64,000 nucleotides of DNA from JAAZZIT01 sp964480525 (GTDB lineage Bacteria; Bacillota; Clostridia; Oscillospirales; Ruminococcaceae): assembly GCA_964480525.1 (NCBI GenBank), contig CAYZOV010000001.1:1-64000 (forward strand), written 5' to 3'. The notes under the pieces were generated by a model, which saw only the letters and a list, made by a program, of their open reading frames with translations, did not search any database and was not told where the DNA came from. Position 1 is the first letter of the stretch; each line of letters opens with the position of its first letter. The translations under genes were made by a program, and so were the position numbers. Positions 49,961 to 59,600 of this stretch are shown here, one piece after another.

Positions 49961-50314
49961 TTAGTCCTCGCTATCGTTATAAATTTCGTTGAAAAAACAG
50001 CTATACGAGCCTGTGTGACACGCAACCCCCGTCTGTTTCACGTTCAAAAGCAACGTATCGTTGTCGCAATCTGCGTAAATCGACACGACCTTTTGCAAAT
50101 GCCCACTCGTAGCACCCTTGTTCCAGTATTCCTGTCTTGAACGGCTCCAGTACCAAGTATAGCCTGTTTCGAGAGTTTTTCTCAAGCTTTCCTTGTTCAT
50201 ATACGCAAGCATAAGCACGGTTTTTGTGTCAACGTCAAAAGCAATCGCAGGTGTAAGCTCTGCCTTTTCAAAATATTTGTCCAAATTATTTACATCAATT
50301 TTAATCTTCGCCAT
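49961..50314 (-). CDS. hisI: Phosphoribosyl-AMP cyclohydrolase
   Basis: A 117-residue enzyme opening the adenine ring of PR-AMP. YMNKESLRKTLETG, WYWSRSRQEYWNKG and DCDNDTLLLNVKQTG are family blocks, with zinc ligands in DCDND and the Cys in GVACHTG. The start at 50314 lies two bases after the hisF stop, with GGTGAGG upstream. Confidence 0.95.
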   Translation of the reverse strand: MAKIKIDVNNLDKYFEKAELTPAIAFDVDTKTVLMLAYMNKESLRKTLETGYTWYWSRSRQEYWNKGATSGHLQKVVSIYADCDNDTLLLNVKQTGVACHTGSYSCFFNEIYNDSED

Positions 50315-50316
50315 AG

Positions 50317-51072
50317 CTACCTCACCAAAATCCCCTTTGATTTGCAATCCGCTTTAACCTCGCCAACGGTTAGCTCCTTAAAATGGAAAAGACTTGCTGC
50401 CAAAGCTGCGCTGCAATCGGTTTTTTCAAAAACATCGGCAAAATCCCCAAGCTTCCCTGCACCGCCACTTGCGATAACAGGAATTTTTACTGCGTTTACC
50501 ACAGCCTTGAGCATTTCGACATCAAAACCGCCCTTTACGCCGTCCGTGTCGATTGAATTAAGACAAATTTCGCCTGCACCAAGCTCCTCAACCTTTTTTA
50601 CCCATTCAATAAGGTCAAGCCCCTTGTCAATTCTTCCTCCGTTAATAAAAACCGTCCATTTGCCGTCCGAAATCTTTTTTGCGTCCACGCCAACGCAAAT
50701 GCACTGACTGCCGAAAATATCCGCACCGTCCTTGATAAGTTGAGGATTTAAAACAGCCTGAGAATTTACCGACACCTTGTCGGCACCTGCACGAAGTGTG
50801 TCCCTGATATCGTCCACGGTTTTAATTCCACCGCCCACGGTAAGTGGCACAAAGACCTTTTTTGCCGTTTGACGCACCACGTCAAGCATAACTCCCCTGC
50901 CCTCGTGGGAGGCTGTTATGTCATAAAAAACTATCTCATCAGCACCCTGTTTGTTGTACTCATACGCACATTCCACAGGGTCGCCGACCTCTTTAATTCC
51001 TTGAAAATTCACACCCTTGACGACTTTTCCGTCACGAACGTCAAGACAAGGTATAATTCTTTTTGCCAGCAT
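50317..51072 (-). CDS. hisF: Imidazole glycerol phosphate synthase, cyclase subunit
   Basis: A 251-residue (beta/alpha)8 cyclase making IGP and AICAR with HisH-supplied ammonia. IIPCLDVRDGKVVKG contains the first catalytic Asp, and CLNSIDTDGVKGGFD the second. Its ATG directly follows the hisH stop. hisA, which normally lies between hisH and hisF, is missing. Confidence 0.96.
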   Translation of the reverse strand: MLAKRIIPCLDVRDGKVVKGVNFQGIKEVGDPVECAYEYNKQGADEIVFYDITASHEGRGVMLDVVRQTAKKVFVPLTVGGGIKTVDDIRDTLRAGADKVSVNSQAVLNPQLIKDGADIFGSQCICVGVDAKKISDGKWTVFINGGRIDKGLDLIEWVKKVEELGAGEICLNSIDTDGVKGGFDVEMLKAVVNAVKIPVIASGGAGKLGDFADVFEKTDCSAALAASLFHFKELTVGEVKADCKSKGILVR

Positions 51073-51690
51073 TTACACAACCTCCCCCGACATTTTGGCG
51101 AAATTTTTCAAAATCTTTAGTCCTGTTTCGCCACTTTTTTCAGGGTGAAACTGCGCTCCGAACACGAATTTTCCGTCGCTGACAAGTGCGGGAACTTTAC
51201 CACCGTACTGTGAATACGCAACAATATTTTCATCATCGCACACAGCCTTGTACGAATGGACAAAGTACACATACTCGTCATCGGAAAGTCCCTCTAAAAT
51301 CGGACAATCCGTCCTGTTGTATTCTAATTTATTCCAACCCATATGAGGAATAACAAGGTTCGTGCCGTCCATTTTTATGACCTTTCCCTTGACAAGTCCA
51401 AGTCCGTCACATTCCTCAAATTCGTAACCTTTTTCAAAAAGCATTTGCATGCCAAGACAAATCCCCAAAAAAGGTTTAATCTGAGCCTGCTTTTTAATTG
51501 TATCAACAAGTCCACTTTGGTTTAATTTTTCCATTGCATAAGGAAATGCCCCAACACCCGGCAAAATTATACCGTTTGCGTTTTCAATTTCACATTTGTC
51601 GTTTGTTAGCTTGTTCTCAACGCCAAGAAAATCCAATGCGTTTTTCACGCTGAAAATATTTCCTGCACCATAATCTATAATTGCAATCAT
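51073..51690 (-). CDS. hisH: Imidazole glycerol phosphate synthase, glutaminase subunit
   Basis: A 205-residue class I glutamine amidotransferase that feeds ammonia to HisF. It starts IAIIDYGAGN; the nucleophile Cys is in FLGICLGMQML and the His/Glu pair in FGAQFHPEKSG. GGAAGAAC precedes the ATG. It is followed without a gap by hisF. Confidence 0.96.
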   Translation of the reverse strand: MIAIIDYGAGNIFSVKNALDFLGVENKLTNDKCEIENANGIILPGVGAFPYAMEKLNQSGLVDTIKKQAQIKPFLGICLGMQMLFEKGYEFEECDGLGLVKGKVIKMDGTNLVIPHMGWNKLEYNRTDCPILEGLSDDEYVYFVHSYKAVCDDENIVAYSQYGGKVPALVSDGKFVFGAQFHPEKSGETGLKILKNFAKMSGEVV

Positions 51691-51714
51691 TTTTTGTTCT
51701 TCCTTAAAAGTTAT

Positions 51715-52290
51715 TTACAAAACGCCCTTTGTGGACAAAACCTCACCGGTTTCATTTTTTGTCACAGCGTCCTTAAATGCGTGAGCAAACGCCTTAAAAA
51801 GTGCCTCTGCGATATGGTGGTCGTTTTTGCCGTAGCAATTTTTCAAGTGTAGCGTAATTCCCGAATTAAAGGCAACGCTACGGAAAAATTCTTCAAAAAG
51901 GCAGGTGTCCATTGCACCGATTTCGTCGTCGGAAAACTCTGCGTCAAACACCAAAAACGGTCTGCCACTCACGTCCAAAGCACAAAATCCCAATGCTTCG
52001 TCCATAGGAATATAAGCGTGTCCGTACCTTTTAATTCCACCCTTGTCGCCCAAAGCCTTAGCAATAGCCTGCCCCAGTACAATGCCCGTGTCCTCAACGG
52101 TGTGGTGAGCGTCCACATAAAGGTCGCCCGTCACCTTGACATCAAGGTCAAGCCCTGCGTGGGTTGCAAAAGCATTAAGCATATGGTCGAAAAATCCAAT
52201 GCCTGTATCAATATTCACATTACCCTTTCCGTACAGGTCAAGGTAAATATTCACATCGGTTTCTTTAGTTTTTCTGCTGACTGAAATCAT
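51715..52290 (-). CDS. hisB: Imidazoleglycerol-phosphate dehydratase
   Basis: A 191-residue single-function IGPD (no phosphatase domain). Metal-binding repeats FFDHMLNAFATHAGLD, DAHHTVEDTGI and GKNDHHIAEALFKAFAHA are present. It removes water from IGP. AAAGGAG precedes the ATG. A separate histidinol phosphatase is not in the window. Confidence 0.96.
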   Translation of the reverse strand: MISVSRKTKETDVNIYLDLYGKGNVNIDTGIGFFDHMLNAFATHAGLDLDVKVTGDLYVDAHHTVEDTGIVLGQAIAKALGDKGGIKRYGHAYIPMDEALGFCALDVSGRPFLVFDAEFSDDEIGAMDTCLFEEFFRSVAFNSGITLHLKNCYGKNDHHIAEALFKAFAHAFKDAVTKNETGEVLSTKGVL

Positions 52291-52311
52291 AAAATTATCT
52301 CCTTTACCGTC

Positions 52312-53364
52312 CTAGAGAATTTCTCTGAAGGCATTTATCACCACAGCGTTTTCTTCGGGCGTACCTGTTGAAATTCTCAAAAATCCCTTGAATTTTCGTA
52401 TTGCGATAGATTTTTCAAGAAGTCTTTCAAAAATTTCATCGGCATAATCCGTCTTTATAAACACGAAATTCGTCACGCTGTCGTACACCTTTTCGATTTT
52501 GTCGCTTGCGTTTTCCAAAAGCTTGAACGCCTTATAGAGGTCGTTTCTGCCCTCAATCATCTGAAAGGTTCTTTCGTCCAAAATTTCCTTTTGCGAAAAC
52601 ACAACCTCTGCTGTTTTTTGGGAAATAATATCGGTGTTATACGGCGATTTTACAGCTCTCAAAGCGTTTGTGATTTTCTCGTTTGCAACGGCAAATCCCA
52701 TTCTGATACCTGCAAGACCTATTGCTTTTGAACAGGTTTTTAAAATTATCAAATTGGAATATTCCTCCACGCTGTCCAAAAGGCTCTCGTTCCAAAAATC
52801 CATATAAGCCTCGTCCAAAACCACCAAACAATCCGAATTTACGCCATTTAACAGCTTGCAAACGCTATTTTGCTCAAGCCCTAGTGACGTAGGATTGCAC
52901 GGGTTTGAAAAAATCAACATTCGTGCCTTGTTTTCGTTGCAAAAATCAACAAGCTTTTCCACGTCAATGGTCAAATCCTCGTTTTTGGGGAAAACAAGTG
53001 GCTGGGTTTCGTAAATACTTCCGTAAAAAGCGTACATCGAAAAGTCGTTAGAGAGGGTCACCACCCTGTCGCCCGTTTCCAAAAAAGTGCTGGAAATTAT
53101 GCTTATAAGCTCGTCGGAGCCGTTTCCTGCCGTAACAAACTTTGGCGAAAGTCCGTAATATTCGGCAAAAGCCTCAACGCTTTTTTTCGCCATTGGGTCA
53201 GGGTATCTGTTAAACGCAAGACGTGAAATTTCGTCGCAAAGGATTTTTTTCGTGCTTTCGTCAAGGTCAAAACAGCTTTCGTTTGCGTCAAGTCTTATTG
53301 CATAATTGCCGTCAATCGGGTCATACGGCACAAGGTCTTTTAATTTTTTATTAAGCTGGTACAT
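52312..53364 (-). CDS. hisC: Histidinol-phosphate aminotransferase
   Basis: A 350-residue fold-type I PLP enzyme. ANESCFDL, the GNGSDELI turn, SNPCNPTSL and the PLP-lysine in KTCSKAIGLAGIRMG are all seen. It transfers an amino group between glutamate and imidazole acetol phosphate. AAAGGA precedes the ATG. Confidence 0.95.
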   Translation of the reverse strand: MYQLNKKLKDLVPYDPIDGNYAIRLDANESCFDLDESTKKILCDEISRLAFNRYPDPMAKKSVEAFAEYYGLSPKFVTAGNGSDELISIISSTFLETGDRVVTLSNDFSMYAFYGSIYETQPLVFPKNEDLTIDVEKLVDFCNENKARMLIFSNPCNPTSLGLEQNSVCKLLNGVNSDCLVVLDEAYMDFWNESLLDSVEEYSNLIILKTCSKAIGLAGIRMGFAVANEKITNALRAVKSPYNTDIISQKTAEVVFSQKEILDERTFQMIEGRNDLYKAFKLLENASDKIEKVYDSVTNFVFIKTDYADEIFERLLEKSIAIRKFKGFLRISTGTPEENAVVINAFREIL

Positions 53365-53386
53365 TTATAAATAGTCCTTTCGGGGT

Positions 53387-54676
53387 CTAAAATCTTACCT
53401 TAATTGCGTTTGCGTGAGCCGTCAAGCCTTCCTTTTTCGCAATAAGCATAATGTCGTCCTTTGCCTGACAAAGTGCGTCCTCGGTATAGTAAATATAGCT
53501 TGAACGCTTTTCAAAGCTGTTTACACCAAGTGGTGAGAAAAATCTTGCTGTGCCACTTGTCGGCAAAACGTGGTTAGGACCTGCGTAGTAATCTCCCAAA
53601 GGCTCCGGAGAAAACGAACCCAAGAACACCGAACCTGCGTTGTCAAGTTTTCCGATATATTCAAGAGGGTTTTCAAACAGCACTTCCAAGTGTTCAGGAG
53701 CAAGTCTGTTTGCAATTTCGCAAGCCTGATTTTTGTCCTCGCAAATGATAATTGCACCATAATCCGACAAAGATTTCAAAATAATGCTTGCTCTTGAAAG
53801 CGTCGGGAGCTGTTTTTCCAATTCTTCGATAGTTTCGTCAGCAATTCTTTCGCTTGTTGTTACTAAAATTGCAGACGCAAGAACATCGTGTTCAGCCTGT
53901 GACATAAGGTCTGCGGCAATGTACTTAGGGTTAGCCTTATGGTCAGCCATAACCAAAATTTCGCTAGGACCTGCAATCATATCAATATCCACAACACCGT
54001 ACAAAAGCTTTTTAGCTGTCGCAACGAAAATGTTTCCCGGACCTACGATTTTATCAACCTTTGGAATACTTTCTGTTCCGTATGCAAGTGCAGCCACAGC
54101 CTGCGCTCCGCCTGCCATGAACACTCTGTCAACACCGCATACTGCTGCGGCAACAAGAATATCCTTGTTCGGCTGACCGTTTTTAAGAGGAGGGGTCACC
54201 ATAATAATTTCCTTAACGCCCGCAATTTTCGCAGGAATAGCGTTCATCAAAACAGATGACGGATACGCAGCCGTTCCACCCGGCACATAAAGTCCCACTC
54301 TTTCAAGTCCACGCACTCTCTGTCCCAAAATTACGCCGTTTTCGTGTGGGTCGATAAAGCTCTGGGATTTTTGTCTTTGGTGAAACGCCGTGATATTTTC
54401 CACAGCATTCAAAAGTGCGTCAACAAACTTTTGGTCTGCCTCGGTCAAAGCGTCATTGATAACCTCACGAGGTACTTCGTAAAACTTCGGCTTAATTCCG
54501 TCAAATTTCTTTGTATACTCAATTACTGCCTTGTCGCCCTCGGCTCTAACCGTGTCGATAATTTCGCCCACAATAGCCGTAACCTTTTTGTCGGTTTCAC
54601 CGTTTCTTTCTTCAAGCTGTTTGAAAAATTCAACCTCGTCTTTGCCGTTTGCAAAAATTTTATTTATAAGTGCCAT
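53387..54676 (-). CDS. hisD: Histidinol dehydrogenase
   Basis: A 429-residue zinc enzyme making histidine from histidinol. It shows the block YVPGGTAAYPSSVLMNA and KIVGPGNIFVATAKK, with the metal/catalytic His in SQAEHD and APEHLEV. GGAGAGGA precedes the ATG. The order hisZ-G-D-C-B is typical of Clostridia. Confidence 0.96.
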   Translation of the reverse strand: MALINKIFANGKDEVEFFKQLEERNGETDKKVTAIVGEIIDTVRAEGDKAVIEYTKKFDGIKPKFYEVPREVINDALTEADQKFVDALLNAVENITAFHQRQKSQSFIDPHENGVILGQRVRGLERVGLYVPGGTAAYPSSVLMNAIPAKIAGVKEIIMVTPPLKNGQPNKDILVAAAVCGVDRVFMAGGAQAVAALAYGTESIPKVDKIVGPGNIFVATAKKLLYGVVDIDMIAGPSEILVMADHKANPKYIAADLMSQAEHDVLASAILVTTSERIADETIEELEKQLPTLSRASIILKSLSDYGAIIICEDKNQACEIANRLAPEHLEVLFENPLEYIGKLDNAGSVFLGSFSPEPLGDYYAGPNHVLPTSGTARFFSPLGVNSFEKRSSYIYYTEDALCQAKDDIMLIAKKEGLTAHANAIKVRF

Positions 54677-54694
54677 AAAATCCTCTCCGTTTCC

Positions 54695-55324
54695 TTAAAT
54701 GTTAGCCTCAACCAGACTGACAAGCTTTTCGATTTCTTCCTGTCTTAATTTCATACTCACCATATTTACGATAAGTCTTGCTGAAACAGGAACAATATCC
54801 TCAATAACCTCAAGTCCGTTTTCCTTTAGGGTCGTGCCTGTTTCTACTATATCAACAATTCCGTCCGAAAGTTCAAGAAGTGGCGCAAGCTCCACCGAAC
54901 CCTCGATTTTTACAATTTCAACGTCCATTCCCTTGCTTTCAAAATGGGAGCGTGTAATGTTAGGATATTTTGTAGCAATGGTTTTAACATCATAGCCACC
55001 GTAGAATTTTGAGCCTTTTTTTGTCGCCAGCGCAAATTTACACTTTCCGAAGCCCAAATCCACCAGCTCGAAAAATTTGCCCTGCATTTCCATAATTGTG
55101 TCTTTGCCCACAACGCCCATATCGCACACGCCGTGTTCAACGTATGTAATTACGTCGTTTGCCTTAGCAAGCACAACCTCAATTCTGCCGTCGTCTATTG
55201 GCAAAATAAGCTTTCTGCCCTTTTCTCTAACGGCTGTACAATCAAAGCCGATTTTTTCAAAAAGTGCAATGGTATCCTTTTCAAGTCTGCCCTTTGTAAG
55301 TGCAATTCTAAGTGGTTTATTCAT
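54695..55324 (-). CDS. hisG: ATP phosphoribosyltransferase, short catalytic subunit
   Basis: A 209-residue HisG of the short form, which lacks the C-terminal regulatory domain and needs HisZ. It begins LRIALTKGRLEKD and has the PRPP loop ETGTTLKENGL. It performs the first step, ATP plus PRPP to PR-ATP. The start at 55324 has GAGGAGG upstream and overlaps the hisZ stop by 8 bases, coupling the two subunits. Confidence 0.95.
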   Translation of the reverse strand: MNKPLRIALTKGRLEKDTIALFEKIGFDCTAVREKGRKLILPIDDGRIEVVLAKANDVITYVEHGVCDMGVVGKDTIMEMQGKFFELVDLGFGKCKFALATKKGSKFYGGYDVKTIATKYPNITRSHFESKGMDVEIVKIEGSVELAPLLELSDGIVDIVETGTTLKENGLEVIEDIVPVSARLIVNMVSMKLRQEEIEKLVSLVEANI

Positions 55325-56522
55325 CACAGCAGACCTCCTCGATTTTTTCATCAACAACAATTACTTTTTTAATTCCCTTTTGCTTTGCGTAACTTATCGT
55401 TTCGTCCAGAGTGTCGAAAAGTCCGTTTTCAACAACAAACCCCTCCTCGCAAAGCTTGTTTGCATACGCAATTGCTTCCACGACTCTGTCCTTTTTGCCA
55501 AACACAACAGCGTCGGCAACTTTTAGCTTAGGCGACGCACCTTTTTTACGCATATAATTTGCCACGGCGTCAACGTTCACGCCAAATCCAACGGCATTTA
55601 CATCTCGACCAAATTCACCAATAAGCGTGTCGTATCGACCGCCTTTCAGCACAGCCGAACCAACTCCCGAAATATAACCTTTGAACACAATTCCCGTATA
55701 GTAGTCCGTGTGGCTGACGATTCCCAAATCCACCGAAATTTTACCCTCGTAACCCAAATCCGAAAGTCTGTTGTAGACCTCTCTGAGGTTAAGCAAAATT
55801 CCGTCAATTTTGTCGTCTGTAAACAAATCGTTTGCCTTTTCAAAAACCTCAACCCCACCGAAAAGACGTGGGAGCTGTTTAAGTGTTCTGATAATTTTAT
55901 TGTCGCCGATTGTGTCAAGCAAGTCGTTAAGTGCAGGGTAGTTCTTTGCCGAAATCAGCATACGAATTTCTTCCTCCACACGCTTATCCACTCCAAGCTT
56001 ATTAACAAGTTCTTTAAAATAGCCAATATGTCCTATTTCAAGTCTGAAATTATCCTCGTCAAACTCCTTTAACGAATTAACGCCAAGACACAAAACTTCA
56101 TAGTCAGAGCGTTTAATTGACGCTCCGCCGATAAGTTCCACGCCTGCCTGAACAATTTCGTCGCTGCTGCCCTTTAAAAGAGATTTATTCTCAAAAAGGC
56201 TCTGGTTATAAAACAGTCTTAGCGGCAATTCAGAATCTTTAAGTCTTGTCGCAACAAGTCTTGCAATCGGGATTGTGGAATCAGGTCGCATAACGATAAG
56301 TCTGCCTTTTGAATCCGTCAGCTTGTACAAGCTTTCTTGTCTGAATCCTCTTGCGCTGGAACTGAACACATCGTAAAATTCCATACCCGGTGTGACAACC
56401 TCGCTATATCCAAAGCCCTTGAATATTTTCTCGAGCCTGCCCTCAACGTCCTTTCGGGACAAACAGTCCTCAAATAGCAAATCCCTTGTTCCCTCTGGTG
56501 TAATCAAATCATATCTTTTCAT
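55317..56522 (-). CDS. hisZ: ATP phosphoribosyltransferase, regulatory subunit
   Basis: A 401-residue HisRS-like protein without tRNA-charging function. PEGTRDLLFEDC and the class II motifs (YSEVVTPGMEFYDVF, RPDSTIPIARLVATR) are seen; it forms the octameric complex with short HisG and carries histidine feedback. GGAGA precedes the ATG. It is the first gene of the operon. Confidence 0.94.
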   Translation of the reverse strand: MKRYDLITPEGTRDLLFEDCLSRKDVEGRLEKIFKGFGYSEVVTPGMEFYDVFSSSARGFRQESLYKLTDSKGRLIVMRPDSTIPIARLVATRLKDSELPLRLFYNQSLFENKSLLKGSSDEIVQAGVELIGGASIKRSDYEVLCLGVNSLKEFDEDNFRLEIGHIGYFKELVNKLGVDKRVEEEIRMLISAKNYPALNDLLDTIGDNKIIRTLKQLPRLFGGVEVFEKANDLFTDDKIDGILLNLREVYNRLSDLGYEGKISVDLGIVSHTDYYTGIVFKGYISGVGSAVLKGGRYDTLIGEFGRDVNAVGFGVNVDAVANYMRKKGASPKLKVADAVVFGKKDRVVEAIAYANKLCEEGFVVENGLFDTLDETISYAKQKGIKKVIVVDEKIEEVCCDE

Positions 56523-56552
56523 AAAAGTATCTCCGAAATTCTAAAATTTATC

Positions 56553-56594
56553 GTGTTAAAGTGTTATCATACTAACATAATAACACATTAGCAC
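56553..56594 (-). promoter_or_regulatory. 42-bp dyad operator over the his promoter
   Basis: Two nested inverted repeats share one centre (56573.5): GTGTTAT (56561-56567) with ATAACAC (56580-56586), and GTGTTA (56553-56558) with TAGCAC (56589-56594, one mismatch). It covers the -10 and the start region. This fits a repressor binding as two dimers. Confidence 0.65.
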
Positions 56595-56605
56595 AAATTT
56601 GTCAA
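56577..56605 (-). promoter_or_regulatory. Promoter of the his operon
   Basis: Minus strand TTGACA, 17 bases, TATTAT. The transcription start would fall near 56570, inside the dyad. Confidence 0.75.
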
Positions 56606-56622
56606 GTGACATATATCACAAA

Positions 56623-59600
56623 TCAGAAAAAGGTCATTTGACTTGTTTCGGGCATATCACCGAAAGCGCCTATGTTTTTCAGAGTTTCCACAACGGATTT
56701 TGAAACACCGCTAACGTCCTGAAATTCCTCAACAGAGATATATTCGCCCTTTTGCGCACCCGCATACAAATCTCTTGCGGCGTTTTCGCCCACACCGCTT
56801 ATGGACACAAACGGCAGTCTTAATTTTCCGTCCTCGATTTTATAAATGGTTGCGTGAGATTTATAAATGTCAACACTCAAAAATTCAAAACCTCTGCACA
56901 TCATTTCGTACACCAACTGCAATGTTTCGTAAGTACCGCTTTCTTTGGCTGTACGGGCGTTGCCCATTTCTTTAAGGCTGTCCATTTTTGATTTAACAAA
57001 AGCTTTACCTTTCATAACGACTTCGCCGTCGAAATCCTCACCACGCACCGTAAACATCGAAGCATAAAATTCCAGCGGTTTATAAATTTTAAACCAACAA
57101 AGTTTTATCGCCGACGTAACATACGCCGCCGCATGGGCCTTCGGGAACATATACTTGATTTTCAAACAGCTGTCGATATACCATTGCGGAACATTATGCG
57201 CAAGCATATCCTGTTTCATTTCGTCCGTCAAAAGTTTCGGGGCGTTACCTTTACGGGTAATTTCCATAATTTTAAACGAAAGTTTCGGGTCAAGTCCGTG
57301 ATAAATAAGATATGTCATAATGCTGTCACGGGTTCCGATAACTTCCGAAATTGTGCAAGTTCCGTTTTTAATAAGTTCCTGTGCGTTTCCGAGCCACACG
57401 TCCGTTCCGTGAGAAAGTCCCGAAATTTGCAAAAGGTCGCTGAAATTTTTCGGTTTTGATTCTATAAGCATACCCCGAACAAACGGCGTTCCCATTTCGG
57501 GAATACCCAGCGTTCCCGTGTTGCAGTCAATTTCTTCAGCGGAAACACCTAACGCTTCGGGTGACGTAAACAGCGAATAAACCTTTTCGTCCGACATGGG
57601 AATTTCCAAAATATTAAGTCCCGTCATATCTTCAAGGTATTTATAAAGGGTCGGCACATCGTGACCCAGTTCGTCAAGTTTCAAAATCGTATCGTGCAAA
57701 GAATGGAAGTCAAAGTGCGTCGTAACAATTCCCGACGAAGCTTTTTCCGCAGGGTGCTGAACCGGTGTAAAATCGTAAACTTCATAATCGTTCGGCACAA
57801 CGACCATTCCGCCGGGGTGCTGTCCCGTGGTACGCTTTACGCCCGTACAACCGTTTACAAGACGTTGTTCTTCGGCTCTGTTTGCGGTTTTGCCGCGTTC
57901 TTCAAGGTGTTTTTTTACATATCCGTAAGCCGTTTTGTCCGCAACGCCACCAATTGTTCCCGCCTTAAAAACGTGGTCCTCACCAAACAGAATTTCGGTG
58001 TATCTGTGGGCGCTGGACTGATAATCGCCTGAAAAGTTAAGGTCAATATCAGGCGCTTTGTCGCCGTCAAATCCCAAAAAAGTTTCAAACGGAATATCGT
58101 GTCCGTCACGGTGCATAGGGTTATTACATCTCGGACAATTCTTTTCGGGCAAATCGTACCCCGAACCCACCGAACCGTCGGTGATAAATTCGCTGTATTT
58201 ACATTTTTTACAAACATAATGTGGCATAAGTGGGTTTACTTCCGAAATTCCCGACATACTTGCTACAAACGACGAACCTACCGAACCTCTTGAACCCACC
58301 TGATAACCGTGGTCCACGGAATCTTTTACCAGTTTTTGTGAAATCATATAAAGCACGGCAAAACCGTGTTTAATAATCGACGAAAGTTCTCGGTCAAGAC
58401 GTTTGTAAACTATTTCGGGGATATGTTCCTTAAACGGCTCGTTAATTCCCACGTCGCCCTCGGGAATCACAACGCTTTCAGGGTCGCAGTCGCCGTAAAT
58501 CGAACACGCCTTTTTCCAACAAATAACCTGCAATTCTCTCACCGCACCGTCAATAAACGGCGTATATGTACCTTTCGGGAACGGTCTTAAATCCTCGTCC
58601 ACCATGTCCGCAATTTTATTCGGGTTTTCAACAACAACCTCGTATGCTTTTTCTTTTCCCAAATAAGAAAATTCTTCAAGCATTTCGTCGGTTGTTTTGA
58701 AATAAAGCGGAGCCTGATTGTCGGCGTCCGCAAACCCCTTTGAAGCCTGCAAAATCGCTCTGAACGCACCGTCGTTTTCGTCCATAAAATGCACGTCGCC
58801 CGTAGCGCACACAGGTATTCCCAGTTCGTCCCCAAGTTTTACAATAATTTTATTAAACTCTCTTAATTCGTCCTCGGACTTAGCGTCGCCGTTTCGGAGC
58901 ATATATCCGTTGTTGCCGATAGGCTGAATTTCCAGATAATCGTAAAAACTTGCAATCTGCAACAATTCTTCGTGCGGTCTGCCACTAAACACCGCCCTGA
59001 AAAGTTCTCCCGCTTCGCAGGCGCTTCCCACAATAAGCCCCTCACGGTGACGGATAAGTTCCGACTTAGGGATTCGTGGGTTTCTGTAAAAATATTTAAG
59101 ATTAGAATACGAAACAAGTTTGTACAAATTTTTCAAACCTGTTTTATTTTTTGCCAGAATAATCTGGTGATATGTTTTTTTGATAGAATTAACGTCCTTA
59201 ACGCCGATTACGCTGTTAAGCTTGTCAAAAGTTATGTGCATATTCGGGTATTTTTCAATGGTCATCAACGCAAGTTTTACAAAAATCTGTCCGCAAATTT
59301 CTGCGTCGTCGCACGCTCTGTGGTGTTCAAAATCTCCCAATCCCAAATGTTTTGCCACCACGTCAAGTTTGTGCTTTTTCAAATCGTCAAGCACTGACCT
59401 TGAAAATTCCAACGTATCAACGCTTGTAAATGAAAAATCTTTTCCCAGTCTTGTTGCAAGCGTCTTTATAAACCCTGTGTCAAAATCCGCATTATGCGCC
59501 ACCAAAACAGGATTTTTCCCCGTAAATTCCGCAAATTTTTCAAATGCTTCGTCCTCAAACGGAGCGTTTGCCACCATGCTGTCGTCGATTCCCGTTAAGT

